Shown here: piece after piece, positions 45,024 through 58,618 of the stretch
Position numbering within the stretch: position 1 is the stretch's first letter
How the letters are laid out: each line of letters starts with the position of its first letter
Source: Euryodendron excelsum
Lineage: Eukaryota > Streptophyta > Magnoliopsida > Ericales > Pentaphylacaceae
Reading direction: 5' to 3'
DNA: 64,000 nt
Assembly (NCBI GenBank): GCA_033060915.1
Contig: CM065385.1
Location: forward strand, 13,638,501 to 13,702,500
Translations under genes and position numbers: made by a program
The notes under the pieces: generated by a model
Told to the model about the DNA's origin: nothing
Databases searched by the model: none
What the model saw: the letters and a program-made list of their open reading frames with translations, nothing else

Positions 45024-48000
45024 TTGCCCCTGCGTTCCTCCGCAGTTCTCCTTTCTCATCCTACTTGTCTTGGTATTGTTCAGGCTTATTTGGACTAAGC
45101 AATTTTTTTTTATTAAAGAGAACTTTAATTCGGACCGTAATGTAGGCTAGGTTAAGGGGTTTATGAATAAAAGGGTATAAAGGTTCAAACATTATCACTC
45201 GTGGGATTTTGAAAGACCAATGATCACATTTGGCAACTTAACTTCTATTCCCTACTTTTTTTTTCCTTTCCAACTCCGTTTGTTCTTCTAGACCATTCTC
45301 TGCTTTCTGATTAGGATTTTCTCATCAAGAAATTTATTCCTAAGTCAACTTTTAGAGATGCTAACTTTTTTCATTTATATTTTTGGATGACTGTGTCTTC
45401 TTTTGAAGATCACCACTAATATAATATCTTCTTTACTAGAAATGCCTTTGACGCCATAACTTCTTGAAAATCACGACTTTCATCGTTGCTCATTAGTTCC
45501 TACTCATGACTTTTGCCTTAACTCAATGCGGGCGGTGATCATATGGTTGGTTTTCTTAAGAAATGTAACCGGCTCAAGTGGGCTTTGCAAAGGGATTTTT
45601 TTATTTTTTTTTTGTATGGTAGCAGAATTGAGGGCCTCTCAACATTTCAAATTGAATTGCTTAATCTATAAAGCTTTTGTACAAAATTTAGACAATATTC
45701 CTAGAGATGGTATGTTTTTGCCAGTAAACGCCTATATATTCTATCAAATCAACTACTTTGTGCTTACCCCAGTGTGGGGGATGATTCTTGGTTTGGGGAT
45801 ATCTGAATAGAAATCACTTACAACTCTAGTTGGCTGAGCAAGGGGTAGTGTTTATTTCTTTATGGATGAATAGAACAATGGCTTCCCATTATTTTGAGGA
45901 CTCGGCTGCCCATTACTTAGCAAGGCTATCAGTCAAGTGTCGCATCTTGAATAAGCTTTGCACTTCTTTGTTGAATCTATCTTCTTCCTCTCTATCACTC
46001 CCTTTTTCTCTCGAAGGTTTTAACCCTTGTTGAATTGGTTGCCCATGCTATCCCATCCTTCAAGTCGAGTCATTACAAAATGAAAAATAATTTCTAAAAG
46101 TAATATTCGTCTACAAGAGTAAAAGGGATAAACTGAAAACTACTTCTCTTTCATTATGATTGTATAGCATGCAATGTTCATTTAAATAAGATATGCAAGA
46201 AATAAAAAGATATAAAGAAAATGAATGATTTTTGTTGAAACATTCCTTTTCTTATGAGCCTTTTGGTGAGAAGCCTTAATAGGGTTTTGGGACTATGCCA
46301 ACCTCTTTGGTGCTTCATTTGCCAGGTGTATCAACGGAAGGTGAATTGACAGATCTTTTACAACGTTTGGCATGCATTTGAAAGTTAGAGGATTCTATTG
46401 TGGCAATGCATAGGTCTAACAGGACTTTGCAAGTAGTGAAGTCCTTTTTCCTTAATATAGGTTCGGCCTTTTCCAATAAGTAGGCTTATCCTTGCATGAG
46501 TTTGAATTGGGCGCGATGCTAGAGGGGTTCCATGAGTTTAATTATGCTTTTTAACCTGGAAAAGGGAAAAGGAAAACAAAACACAGTTAGTATGTGGAGT
46601 TGGAAGTTTTATGTGATGCATGTCCTATTGAGGTTCCTTCTTTGAGGGAATCTAGGCATGATGCTACATCCATTTTAGGGATGGGTTTTGCCCTATATGC
46701 AATACAATACCTCTTTGGCATGGGCCAATTGATATTTCTTTGTTTGGGTAATCCCATCTCTATGGACGGAGAGAGATTTCGGCCTCTCTTGAGATATGGT
46801 TCTATGCATTCTATGAATCCTTAGGGTTGATGAACCCTTAGAAGTTTTGCTAGGCTCGATTAACATGAGATTGGATTGCTTCTTTCTCTCTGCGGTTGAT
46901 TCATGAGAATTTAATGACTTGAGTTTCTTGGAACTCTTATCCCGGAGTATATATGGACGCATAAACATAATGGCTGTGAACATGTGAGCAGTATGATAAC
47001 AATTAATGAATGATTTAGAAAATCCCCTTCTCATCTTGCTTCTGCCCTCACTTTTCTTGGTATTTGGAGATGAGGGGGGAAGGATAGAAGACAAGAAACA
47101 AAAAGATAAGTTAGCATCTTGATTTGAAAGTTTTTATTCAATGTATATCCTAAGGGTGCCCCTACTTTTGAGGGGAACTAAACATGATGTATTTGGCTCA
47201 CTTTCTTGGAGATAGGGGGTCTACCCCTGTATGCAGATATCTTACTTTCAAGTGGGAACATATGTTCATTTACTCATTCATTCATACCTGGAAATAAAGA
47301 GGTACATTGAACTTTTGAATTTAAATACAACGAAATTGTATTTTCCTTGGGACATCCACTTATCTACTTTTACATTTGAGATCCTAAACTACTCTTGAAT
47401 TTTCGGATTCGCCTTCTTTCAGATTGATGTTGAGGAGGTCATTGAGGGACCTTGTTGTTCGATTGCCCCTTGTCTTCTTGGCAACCCTATCTCCATGAGC
47501 ATAGAGGAATTGTGGCCCCTCTTTATGGAATGACTTGAAATGCATGCTATGAGCCCTTAGGGTTACGTGACAACCCTTAGGATTTTGGTAGGTTTAATGC
47601 ATAGGAGAGTGAACTTTGTATCACTCTCTTTGGGTTGATCATATACATGAAGATGCAATGACTTGAGTTACTGGAGAACTCTTGCCTTGCCATGGAATAT
47701 TAAATGCATGAATATGGATGCATAGAGTAGAGAGAGAGAGAGAATGCAATTGTAAAGTAAACATGGATGCATGCGCAGTCATACAAGCATTATAACAACA
47801 TGAATAGACATGCTTAAAGGAAAGTAAAGCAGTCGCCCGTTCCTCTATGATTTTGAAATCGATATGTGTGTCTTAAATTCGGTAGAGGTTTGGTTATACA
47901 TGGTTTCTACATGAGCATGAGGATGAGGGTCTACTAAAGCTTCCTAAGAAGGCTCGATTCCCAAATCTTCAAACCTAGGCCGACTCCCGGAGGTGGTGTC

Positions 48001-48514
48001 ATGATCGGTTGGTGATCTGAGCGGGAGAACCATCAAGAGGCAATAGGCGAAGAAACTGACACAGCATCTTGCCCACAACCAATATACCATTCCCCCTTCT
48101 AACTAGAAGTGACATATTTAGGTAAAGAATGCAAGTATACAAATGCTTATGCACAATGCAGTATGTGTGTGAAATTTTAAAAAGCAGAGGAAAGGGCCCA
48201 GCCACTCAGATCCATCCTATCCATTCTATACATTCATGACATATATGACAGTTAATATGACATAAAATAAATAAGTGAAAGATGGTCCACCTACAAAGAT
48301 AAATATGCAAAAGTCAGTACTTGTATGACAAATTTAATGCAAGATTAAATAATTGAATGTAATTGAATGCAAGCAATCACATATTTTTTAAAACAACTTT
48401 GAAAAGTTTGATTTTAAAAATTTTGAAGTAGATAGAATTAGACAAATTAATCAAAGACTCTAACGGGGTGGGGTTTAAGAGACATATCTAAGTGTCCTCA
48501 GCAGAGTGGCCAGC
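45024..48514 (-). mobile_element. Older minus element: spacer, duplicated leader, PBS
   Basis: 45024-46510 matches copy 1 (4450-5930). 47100-48490 is the reverse of the leader seen at 26868-28160. A second, more diverged copy of part of the leader lies at about 46590-46990. No gag sequence is visible between spacer and leader, so this relative has lost, or never had, coding capacity. Confidence 0.7.
48495..48512 (-). other. Degenerate PBS, minus
   Basis: TCCTCAGCAGAGTGGCCA on the plus strand differs at three positions from the reverse complement of the PBS at 26850. It sits two bases from the LTR end, as in the complete element. Confidence 0.7.
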
Positions 48515-48626
48515 TGTCGCGCCCCGATTTTTTGCACTCGAGAAAAATACACACAAGTGGAGAAAACACGATACTCTCTCGTTAGAACTCATCCTCCTAG
48601 AAGAACGAGTGCGACTGGGTTTGAAT
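48515..48626 (-). mobile_element. Stub of the 5' LTR of the older minus element
   Basis: 112 bases from TGTCGCGCCCCGATTTTTTG to GGTTTGAAT, matching the outer end of other minus LTRs. It is cut by the Athila-like insertion. Confidence 0.8.
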
Positions 48627-49940
48627 TGTTATGAGAATGCAAATGTCATATTTTTCTCCCTTAATGTTTAGTCTTTTATACTTAGTTGGTGCCTAAAGAT
48701 ATTTATTATTCTTATATTTTGATTTAGGGTGCTATAGAACATTGAGGAAGAGAATCCTAGCTTAAAAGGGCCAAATTCGTGCTAAATTAGAAGTAGCATT
48801 CGAAGGAGCATTCAAACGGTCCAAAAGGGCATTCGAACAGTTGCACATGCGTTTGAACGGTACGTTAAACGGGTTCACACCAAATTCAGATTCGAAGTGT
48901 ATTCAAAAAATATTGAAAGCAAATTTTCCATTCGAAATGCGTTCGATGCACCGTTCGAACGGTGGTCCAATGCGTTCGAACAGTAGTAAGGGTGTTCGAA
49001 TGGCTTTACACATCTGCAGATTTTCAGAAGCCTATAAAAGCTAGGAATGTTTTGTTTTAGGATTAGCATTTTTCATAGTATTCTCAGAGGAAAAAGTAGC
49101 ATAAAACATACGTTTCTTTCTTCTTCTTTAGCTTCTTCTTTGTGTTTTCTTTATGGCTCTACATGGCTAAACTTTTAAATTGGTCAGAGGAAACAGAAGC
49201 CTCAGAATTAATAATAAACTGTGAGATCTAATTTTTTTTCATTATTCAATTTATGTTTGAGTATCGGATGTTCTTCTGTGGCTATTTTTATGATTGTCTT
49301 GTTTAATTACTAGGCGGCCTACTAGTTTATTATTCGTTGCAATCTATTGCTGGATTAGATATCAAATCCGTAATTATTTGATTTTTCTAATTTGCGAAGC
49401 AACTAAGATTTAATGATTTGCTACGTTAGGAATTATTATATCTTAGGAAGGATGTTCGACTAAATTAAATGCAACTGCTTGTGCTTGTATTATTTAGTTT
49501 CATCGATCTCTCTAATTCTTAAGGCTACTACTAGATTAAATCTTGACTGCTTATCGTGGGATGTTTAATAATTAGGGTTAATGAGATTGCTTGTTTTCTA
49601 ATTAACTATGACTAAGGAGAGAGAAGGAAGCAATTCTGATGATAAATATTCAATGTGTGAATTGATATGCTTGCATCAATGATCAGTTATAAAATTTTGA
49701 TGGTGGATGTTTGACATAGACCCAGGTTTGTTCTTTTGATTGATTTCAATAGTTTAATCTAAATTGTTTTGTAGTTGTTATTATTAAAATAGTTTTCATT
49801 ATACCCAAACCCCTCATCCTTGTTCACATAGTATAAGACTAGGCTAGACACTCTTCGTGGAAACGATCCTTACTTGTACTACTACATATTTGTTTTTTTG
49901 GGTATAGGTTTTATTTTTGGATGCCCGCGACAGGACACCA
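48627..49940 (+). mobile_element. Athila-like 5' LTR
   Basis: About 1.3 kb from TG at 48627 to GGACACCA at 49940, just before the PBS. It contains repeated GTTCGAA/GTTCGAACGG words (48780-49000) and a TATA-like CCTATAAAAGC (about 49030). The right end is placed by the PBS and could be off by several bases. Confidence 0.6.
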
Positions 49941-49945
49941 AATTT

Positions 49946-49964
49946 TGGCGCCGTTGCCGAGGAG
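49946..49964 (+). other. Primer-binding site of the Athila-like element
   Basis: TGGCGCCGTTGCCGAGGAG, one change from the common plant form with GGGGA. This form is usually assigned to tRNA-Asp. Confidence 0.7.
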
Positions 49965-50260
49965 TGATTCTAGTTGATTTTTGTGCTTCTTGCAATCTTT
50001 ATTTCATTCAAAAAAATTATTTTAATTATTTTCATTACTCTAGATTTTTTCCTACATCATTTTTTAGGGTTGGTTAGAGTTTCCTTGAGTGTTTATGATT
50101 GTAACTCGATCTTATAATCAAGGTGAATTGTAGTGCGATCTAGAAATAGAGAAAATTTTCCACAGGTCAAGAAAGGAAGCTCAGAGAAATTCTTTAGAGA
50201 ACTATCCAGCTCTTGATTCCCTATTTCCTAGCAATTCCGGTTTAGGAGAGGAGGAAGTCA

Positions 50261-50594
50261 TGGCTGGAAATCAAACTTTGAAAGAGCTTGCTGCCCTGAT
50301 CTGAATCAACAACCCTTATGCATAACATTCCCTACTTTAGATGTTACTACTACCTTTGAATTAAAAGTTGGACTGATAAATCTCTTGCCCACTTTTCATG
50401 GTCTTGTAAGTGAAGATCCCCACAAACATCTAAAAGAGTTTCGTGTAGTACTAAGAGCCATTCCGTTTTCTTTGAAGGATTCGACTAAGGATTGGCTCTA
50501 TTATCTACCCTCTAGAAGTATTACCACATGGAACGAGATGAAAATATTATTTTTGGAGAAATATTTCCCAACTTCAAGGGCGGTCGACATTTGA
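50261..50594 (+). pseudogene. gag: Athila-like gag, N-terminal fragment with frameshift
   Basis: ATG at 50261 opens MAGNQTLKELAA, then hits a stop. A neighbouring frame continues through FELKVGLINLLPTFHGL..DPHKHLKEF and PFSLKD..DWLYYLP to a TGA at 50592-50594. The break near 50295 is consistent with a one-base indel. Compared with the usual Athila Gag, a short segment between KEF and PFSLKD is missing. The fragment has no zinc knuckle and ends where another LTR begins. Confidence 0.7.
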
Positions 50595-50619
50595 AAAGAA
50601 ATTTGTGGTGTAAGGCAAC

Positions 50620-51002
50620 TATCGCACCCAGATTTTTTACACTCGAGGAATACACACACAAGCGGAAAAAATATTGTACTATCTCATTAGAACTCACCCT
50701 CCTAGGAGAATGAGTGCGACTAGGTTTGAATTGAAAATTAATTTGAATAAAGGGCTTTTAGAAAAGATTTCGAGTCGCCACCTAACTTGATTAAGGTGAG
50801 TTAGGTCACCTAAAAACTAAACACAATCTGAAGATTACACTTAAGGTTTTTGAAAACGATTATGAAAATACTTCCTCAAGATAAGGTTTTTAAGAAAACA
50901 GGTTGTTTGACAACCTTTGGAAAATATTTAAGCCCTTTTTTGAAAAATAACTCCATTTTGGTCTTTCAAAATCAGTGATCCTAGGTTCAGAGATTGGCTT
51001 TT
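50620..51002 (-). mobile_element. Stub of a minus-strand family LTR
   Basis: It starts TATCGCACCCAGATTTTTTA (a TGTCGC start with changes) and matches other minus LTRs until GATTGGCTTTTA. It then switches directly to leader sequence, so most of the LTR is deleted. Confidence 0.75.
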
Positions 51003-52321
51003 ACGGTAGGATTTCGTCAGATGGGGAACTTCATCTATTCACGTATTCATCCATCCATATATTCATCCATCCATTTGCTCAAGAAAAATGAAGAAATACA
51101 TTTTAACTTTGGTTTTACGATACAAAAGAATTCAAATACATTTTAACAAGGGGAGAGGGAACATTTTCTCTTGGGGTTACACCTATCTAGTTTCACATAA
51201 GAAGTCCTAAACTACTCTTGAGTCTTCGGATTCGCCTTCTCTGGATTTGGTGTCGATGAAGTCGCTGAGAAACCTTATTGACTGATTGCCCCTTGTCTTC
51301 TTGGCAACCCTATCTCCGCGAGCATAGAGGGATTGGAGCCCCTCTTATGGAATGAATTGATGTGCATGTCATGAATCCTTAGGGTTACATGGGAACCCTT
51401 AGGTATAGGTAGGTTTAATACAAGGGAGAGTGAGCTAGGTGCCACTCTCAATGGGTTGATCATATGTATGAGAATGTAGTTACTTGAGTTACTTGGAACT
51501 CTTATCTTGACATGGAATACAGATCCATGAAAATGGATGCATAGAGTATAAGGAGGGAGAATATAGTTGAAGTAAACATGCATGCATGAGTAGTTAGACA
51601 ATCATTATAACAGTAAGAATACAGTCATTATAACATTAGGAATAGACAGGTATAAATGAAAATAAGAGTAGTCGCTCTTTCCTCCATGGTTTTGAAAAAT
51701 AGTGCGCGTCTTAAATCAGGCAGAGGTTCAGCTATGCAAGGTGTCTATATGAGCACGGGCTTGAGGGTTGACTATTGCGTCCTAAAAAGGTTCGGTCCCC
51801 AGATCTTCAAACCTAGGCCCACTCCCCAAGGTGGTGCCATGATCGGTTGGTAATCCGAGCGAGGGAACCATCAAGAGGCCGTAGGCAAAGAAATTTGCAC
51901 AACATCTTGCCCACAACCAATGTACCGTTCCCCCTTTCTAACTAGAAAGGTTATATCAAGGTAAAAATGCAAGTATGCAAAATGCAGGTGCACATGCAGT
52001 GTGTGTGTGATTTTTGAAAGCGGAGTAAAGAGCCCAACAACTTCCATCCATCCTGTTCATCACATTCATGTATAACAGTTAATAAAATTTAAACAAAAAG
52101 CACACCTACAAAATAAAGATGCAAGAGTTAGTATGTGGATGACAAACTTAGTACAAGATAATATGAATAAATGCATGTTTTTTGAAAATAATTTTAAAAA
52201 TTTGGTTTTGAAAATTTAAAGTGAATAGGATTGAACAAGTTAATTGAAGACTCTACATGGGTGAAGGGTAAAGAGATGACTATGGCCTAACCCTCTAAGT
52301 CTCTCCAGTGGAGTCGCCAGT
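51003..52321 (-). mobile_element. Leader of another minus element
   Basis: Reverse complement of the 26868-28140 leader, including the CCCCTTGTCTTCTTGGCAAC block and the ATGATCGGTTGGT block. It ends at a PBS (52302-52319, TCTCCAGTGGAGTCGCCA, two changes) and the LTR at 52322. No coding sequence. Confidence 0.8.
52302..52319 (-). other. PBS, minus
   Basis: Matches the reverse complement of the PBS at 26850 with two changes, two bases from the LTR end at 52322. Confidence 0.8.
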
Positions 52322-55300
52322 TGTCGCGCTCAGATTTTTTGCACTCGAGGAATACACACACAAACGGGAAAAATACTGTACTCTCTCGTTAGAACTCACC
52401 CTCCGAGAAGAGTGAATGCGACTAGGTTTGAATTGAAAATTGATTTGAATAAAGGACTTTTAGAAAAGATTTGGAGTCGTCACCTAACTTGATTAAGGTG
52501 AGTTAGGTTACCTAAAAACTAAGCACAATCTGAAGATTACACTTATGGTTTTTGAAAATGATTATGAAAATACTTCCTTAAGAAAGGGTTTTTAAGAAAA
52601 CAGGCTGTTTGACAACCTTTGAAAAATAACTCTATTTTGGTCTTTCAAAATCAGTGATCCTAGGTTCAAAAGTTGGTTATGTGTAGGGAAGAGGCACTAA
52701 GTCATCACCCTACCCCGCCCTTGCGGTACCTACATATCTATTTACCCTAGATTCACCTATGAGAGTCTTCAACTAACAAATGTCCAATCCTATCCAATTT
52801 AGAAAAAGAATGTTTAAAAAGACATGATGCATGATATGCAATTTCAAGAGAGAGAGTTGGAAAGTAGATTTGAAAAGAAATTGATTTGATTTGAAAAGAT
52901 AGATTTGAAATTAGAGAGTTTTAGAAATTGGAAATAGAAATTTGAAATTAGAAAAATAGATTATGGAATTGGAGATTTGAAAAAGGTTGTGACTGCACCC
53001 ATGAGAGTTGCCTACGTATCTCTTTGGAGGAATCAAGTCAGTCGTAGTTTGGACAAAAGTCTGATAGAAAATAGAAGGTATGATTGGAAGAAAGAGATTT
53101 TGATTGGAATTTGGATTGGAAGATTGAGAGATTTAACTTAGACCTAGGATTGAACTTGAAAGAGGATTTGACCTTTGGAAGAGAACTTTAACTAGATTTG
53201 AAAATATAGGGTTTTGGAAAGGTTGGTTTTATGAAACCTAGACTTAGGAAAGATGGAACTTATGAAAGAATTGAGATTCAAAAAGATTTGACTCAAATGT
53301 TAGACTTGGAAGATTAGGAAAGATTGGATTTAGGAAGGGTTCAAATTAGGAAAGTTCTGTTTTAGGAAAGTTACATTTTAGGAAAGATTTTGAAATAGGA
53401 AAGTTACATTTTAGGAAAGATTTCAAATTAGGAACGTTTAAGATAGGAAAGGTTTGGATTAAGAAAGTGTCATTTTAAGAAAGATTTTGAAATAGGAAAG
53501 GTTTTCTTTTAAGAAAGTATTGGAATTGGAAAGTTTTGAATTTAGAATGTTTTGAAATAGGGAAAATTTGAAAGTAAGAAAGTTTTCAGTTTAGAAAGTT
53601 TTGGATTTAGAAAGATTTGACGCTTAGGAAAGTTTAGAATTTTTGAAAGATTTGAAGTTTGAGTTTTAGAAATTCTTGAAGTTAAGAAAGGTTTGAGTTT
53701 AAGAAAGATTTGAAAAACTTAGATTTGAAAAGTCAAGATTTGGAAAGGTATAGAATTTAGGAAATGGTGGAATTAGGGAAGGTTTGGAAAATTAAAGTTT
53801 AAAGAAAGATTTGAAAGTTTTTGAAAACTTATGGTTTAGGAAGGATTGAGATTCCTATTTCCTAAAACAAGGGATTGGATTTTGTTTCTAAAGAGGTGAT
53901 TTGATTTTGTTTCGAAAAACGGAGGATTGTATCTAGTTTCTTAAATGGGAAGATTGGATTTGGTTTCCAAAAACGAAGGATTGTATCTAGTTTCCTAAAC
54001 GGGAAGATAGGATTTGGTTTCCAAAAGGGGAAGATTAGACTTGGCATGGATTTGGAAAGGAAAGTTTTAGAAACCCTAAATTTGGAAGACTATAGTGGTT
54101 TTAACGCCCTAAGATTGTGGTTTTGAAAGCAAGTTTTGAAAACGAAGTTTTAACGCAAGTTTTGAAAACGGTTTTGACGCAAGTTTTGGAAAAAAGTTGA
54201 AAAATGAATTTTGAAGGAATGCAACATCATAATATGCACAATGCAAATTAGGGTCGTGAACATACAAGGTTAAAAGCTTCACCACATAATTAAAGGGGCT
54301 GAACCCACGTGGTCTCCAGTTAGACTAAAAGAAAGCCCCTGACACGGTGACCTCCAATAGCCTAATCCTACACATGGACCGAGAAGTCCCTTATTTCAAG
54401 CATGCAAGAAAGGGAGGAAGAAGATAGAGGATTAAAATAGAAGAAAACCCAAAGTGGGTTAGGAGAGAGAAGAGAGGGCGAAGATGTGTAAACTTAAAGA
54501 GAAAGCCTATCTTGTGTCTTGTTTATTTTGCTTTGCTTTGCACGCTTTGCTTTTCTTGCTCTGTTTCGGTTTTCATTTCAGTCTTCAAGAGTTTTTCTTC
54601 GATCTTCAAAGCTTCGTAGTTGTAGCAATCCAATTCTTCAATGGAGGGTTTGAGGCTAGTGTATAAGTATATGAGAGTATGTATGAGTGTATAGGGGGCT
54701 AGGGTTTGTGTATGGAGGCTAGGGTTTGGAAAACTTAAAGAAGACTAGGGTTTAGGGAGGCTACGAGCTCTGTATATCGAAGAGTAGAGTTTCTGGACTG
54801 AGTTTTCGGACCTCTTTCACACTGGAGGAGGTTCTGTATTTATAGAAAGAGGAATGACCTGGAGCCTGTTGAAGTGGTGTCAGGCCAAAAAATCTTCTGG
54901 AGCCACTACGAGTGGCGCCAAGCCAATATTTGGCTTGGCACCAGCCACTTAGGAAAGTTTTAAGGTCAGCAAGTAACGTATCTTCAGAAGATTTAGGCAC
55001 CTGTGCTAGTGACTACCATGCAATTTTTAGCCTGGTTTCACTTGGAGTGGCTCCGGAAGGTCCAAGAAGAATTTAAGGGACCGAAAATGGCCCAAAAGAC
55101 CGGAAAAGGGCAGGAATTCTTAGAATAGGGTCCCGAAGGTAATGGACTTGAAAAAGGATGTCAGGGTTTGTTGGAAGGGTTGATCGGGCTATTGGGGGTA
55201 AAACTGTCAACTGAGCCAGAAAGCTGCCGGGACGGACTCAGAATGTCCCAGAAGAAGACTTGAGATTTGGAAACATTATTTAGAATGTTTCCAAAGGCTA

Positions 55301-56263
55301 CCGGTTTGATACCCAGAGCTGGTGTGGTTAGAAAAGACAACCGGCCCACCAAGGGTAAAACGGTCATTTTACACTGGGCTTGCCGGAATTGACTCAGAAT
55401 GATCCAGAAAGATAATGAAAGGTCGGGAATACTATAAGAAGCATTCCTAGGAGGTTACTGATTTGATACCCAGAGCCGGTGTGGTTCCCGGGACATTCGG
55501 ATGCCTAGCGGCAAAATAGTAATCTTGACCGAAAAGTCTTCGAATTGGCCCGAAACTGATTAGAAGGTACCTAATCATGCCGGATTGCTTTTAAGACAAT
55601 CTTGGAAGGGTGGACTTACCGTTCTAAGGACTTAGGTATTTTCTCAAGAAACATGCCGAAAATGGTCCTAGGGGCAGTTTGATCATTTTTCACCAAAGTG
55701 GGCTAGCAGGCACTAGTGTTGACCTGGGTTTTGAGTGTTTTTGCCACTCTGAGAGCGGTCCCATGATACAAGGGTTTGTTGAAAATTCCCTATATCGACC
55801 TGTTTGCAAGTATTTCCGCTACTCTAACGGTTGCGATGTTTGCAAGTACTTCCGCTACTCTAACGGTTTGTGATCATTCCTGAGACTGTTTGATCTCAGG
55901 AAGCTGCTAAAGGGACTTAGGGCCTGAGGAATCAACTTTCTCAAATGGCCTGCCAAAACAGACATTTTTGCATTGGCAGGCTAGCAAGCGCTAAAGGTGG
56001 ACCGTTCTACCATATAAGGGACTTGGGGTCTTATCCCGGTCGATGGGTTTGAAGGGACTTACCATTCCGAAGAAACTTTATTTGAAAAATGTGCCAAACA
56101 GGATAGACTTACCGTCTTAAGGAATTAACTTTCTCGAGAGAAGGATTGAAATTGGACTAGAAAAGGGGACTTCACGTATTTGGGAAGACGTGCCTACGGG
56201 ATTGGACCAAACAACGCCCACAAGGGCATTTTGATCATTTTGCCTCTATTCAGGCTTGGTGTG
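52322..56263 (-). mobile_element. 5' LTR of a minus element, interrupted by a nested LTR
   Basis: It starts TGTCGCGCTCAGATTTTTTG next to a PBS and runs through the AGGAAAG body, TATA (54837-54845), SCGCCA repeats and 157-bp-like units, up to TTTTGCCTCTATTCAGGCTTG. There another LTR begins. Near 54090 about 0.5 kb present in other copies is missing. The long 81-bp and 29-bp arrays are absent; only single hairpin units remain (about 55730-55880). Confidence 0.85.
54837..54845 (-). promoter_or_regulatory. LTR TATA box
   Basis: CTATAAATA on the minus strand in the conserved promoter block, with GGCGCC-type repeats upstream in LTR sense (54855-54950). Confidence 0.65.
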
Positions 56264-58618
56264 TGTTGCGCCCAGATTTTTCGCACTCGAGGAATACACA
56301 CACAAGTAGGGAAAATACTGTACTCTCTCATTATAACTTACCGTCCTAGAAGAATGAATGCGACTAGGTTTGAATTGAAAATAGATTTGAATAAAAGGCT
56401 TTTGGAAAACAATTTGGAGTTGCCACCTAACTTGATTAAGGTGAGTTAGGTCACCTAAAGACTAAACATAATCCAAAGACTACACTTAGAGTTTTTGGAA
56501 ACGATTTTGAAAATACTTCCTCAAGAGAGGGTTTGTAGGAAAATAGTTGTTTGGCAACCTTTAGAAAATAATTAAGCCCTTTTTGAAAATAAACTCCATT
56601 TTGGTCTTTCGAAAACAGTGATCTAGGTTCGGAGGTTGGTTATGTGTAGGGAAGACGCACTAAGCCATCACCTTACCCCGCCCTTGTGGTACCTACATGT
56701 CTATTTACCCTAAATTCACCTATGAGAGCCTTTAACTAACAAATGTTCAATCCTATCCACTTTAGAAAAACAATTTTGAAAAGAATGATGCATGATACGT
56801 AAATGCAATAGAAAAAGAGAGTTGAAAAATGGATTTGAAAAGAAATTGATTTAATTTTAGAAAGGGTATTTGAATAGATAAATTAGAAAGTTTTGGAAAT
56901 TGGAAATAGAGATTTGGAATTGGAAACTCGGAAGAGATTAGAAAATTGGAGACTTGAAAAAGGTATGACCGCACCCATGAGGGTTGTCTACGTATCCTTT
57001 TTAAGGAATCAGTTTAATGGTAGTTCGGGTAAGAGTCTGATAGAAAATAGAAGGTTTGATTGGAAAAAGAAATTAAATTGGAACTTGGATTTGATTTGAA
57101 TTTAGAATAGAAGATTGGAATTTGAAACGGAAGAATAAATACCCCAGACCTAGGAAGGTAGGATTTAGAAATGACTCGAGATTAATAAAGACTTGACTCG
57201 AATGTTAGACTTGGAAGATCGACGAAAGATTGGATTTAGGAAGGGTTCGAATTAGGAAAGGTCCAATTTAAGAAAGTTTCAAAATAGGAAAGTGTCATTT
57301 TTGGAAAGTTTCGTTTTAGGAAAGTTTCAATTTAGCAAAGTGTTGGATTAAGGAAGTTTTAAATAGGAAACATTTCGTTTTAAGAAAGCTTTGAAATTGA
57401 AAAGTCTTGAATTTGAAATGTTTTGAAATAGGGAAATTTTGAAAGTTAGAAAGTTTAGAATTTAGAAAGTTTCAAATTTAGAAAGTTTTAGATTTGGAAG
57501 GATTGGAAGTTTAGGGAAGTTTAGAATTTTAGAAAGATTTAAAGTTTGAGTTTTAGAAATTCTTTAAATTAGGAAAGGTTTTGAGTTTAAGAAAGATTTG
57601 GAAGCTTAGATTTGAAAAGTTAAAATTTGGAAAGGGATGGAATTAAGAAAGTTTTGAAAACTTAAAGTTTAAGGAAAGATTTAAAAGTTAAAGTTTAGGA
57701 AAGTACTAGATTTTGGAAGGAGTTGAAATAGGAAAGATTTGGGTTTGGAAGGATTGAGATTCCTATTTCCTAAAACAAGGGATTGGATTTTTTTCTAAAA
57801 AGAGATGTTTTGATTTTGTTTCCAAGAACGGAAGATAGGACCTAGTTTCCTAAAGGGGAGATTGGGTTTGGTTTCCTAAAGGGAATATTAGATTTGACAT
57901 GGATTTGGAAAGGGAAGTTCTAGAAACTCTAGATTTTAGAGACTATAGTTTTGACGTAGAAAAGAGGTTTTGGTAATATATATATATAGTTTTGATGTTG
58001 AAAATAACAGGTTTTAGAAACGTAGGTTTTGAGGCCAAAATAAGGAATTGGAAATCATGCTTTTGGGAAGGAAAATTAGGGTTTCCTAATTGTGGGTTCT
58101 AGGATTTAACTTGGACTCTAAGGAAAGAGTTTTTGGAAAGTAGGTTTTTTGGAAAGAGGGATTTTTGGAAGGAAATCCTAGAGAGGAGTTTTTAGAAAGT
58201 GAATTTTGAAAATAGAGAGTTTTTGGAAAGAAATCCTAGTGAGGAGTTTTTAGAAAAAGATTTTTGGGAAAAGTTGTTTAGGAAGGAAATGTAAGGAGCG
58301 TCTTTGGAGAGTGAACTTTCAGGAAAGCGTTTTCTGAAATGAGCTTTTAGGAAAGATGTTTTTGGAAAGAGCTTGTTGGAAAGGAGTTTTTGAAAAACAA
58401 TTTTGGAAAGGGATTTGGAGGAGATTTTAGAAAGTATATATAAAATACCTCACTTTCCTAAAGCGATTCTAACCATAAGAAGGTTAAAACCACTTTAAGA
58501 TAGTGGTTTTGAAAACAACAATGTTTTGAAAATATGGACCGTATTGGTCACTTTAAATATAACACTTTCCTAAAGCAACCGTAGCCATGAAAAAGCTAGA
58601 ATCACCCTAGGATTGTGG
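56264..58618 (-). mobile_element. Nested minus LTR, outer part
   Basis: Starts TGTTGCGCCCAGATTTTTCG inside the 52322 LTR (preceded by GTGTG, the possible target duplication). It carries the terminal segment and TTTCCTAA-type body and is itself interrupted at 58618. It resumes at 63800 and leaves the window. Confidence 0.85.

Larger units (their letters stand above)
48627..50619 (+). mobile_element. 5' part of an Athila-like Ty3/Gypsy element
   Basis: A sequence starting TGTTATGAGAATG (LTR about 48627-49940) is followed by a PBS with TGGCGCCGTTGCCGAGGAG and a short gag fragment. This PBS type and the Gag words KHLKEF, PFSLKD, DWLYYLP and NEMK..FLEKYFP are typical of Athila. The rest of the element and its 3' LTR are missing; the fragment stops near 50597-50619 at a family LTR stub. 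Confidence 0.75.

Noticed and set aside
46594..46824. Plus-strand ORF of 76 codons starting MELEVLCDACPIE
   Set aside because: It lies in a reverse leader copy and has no counterpart frame in the other leader copies.
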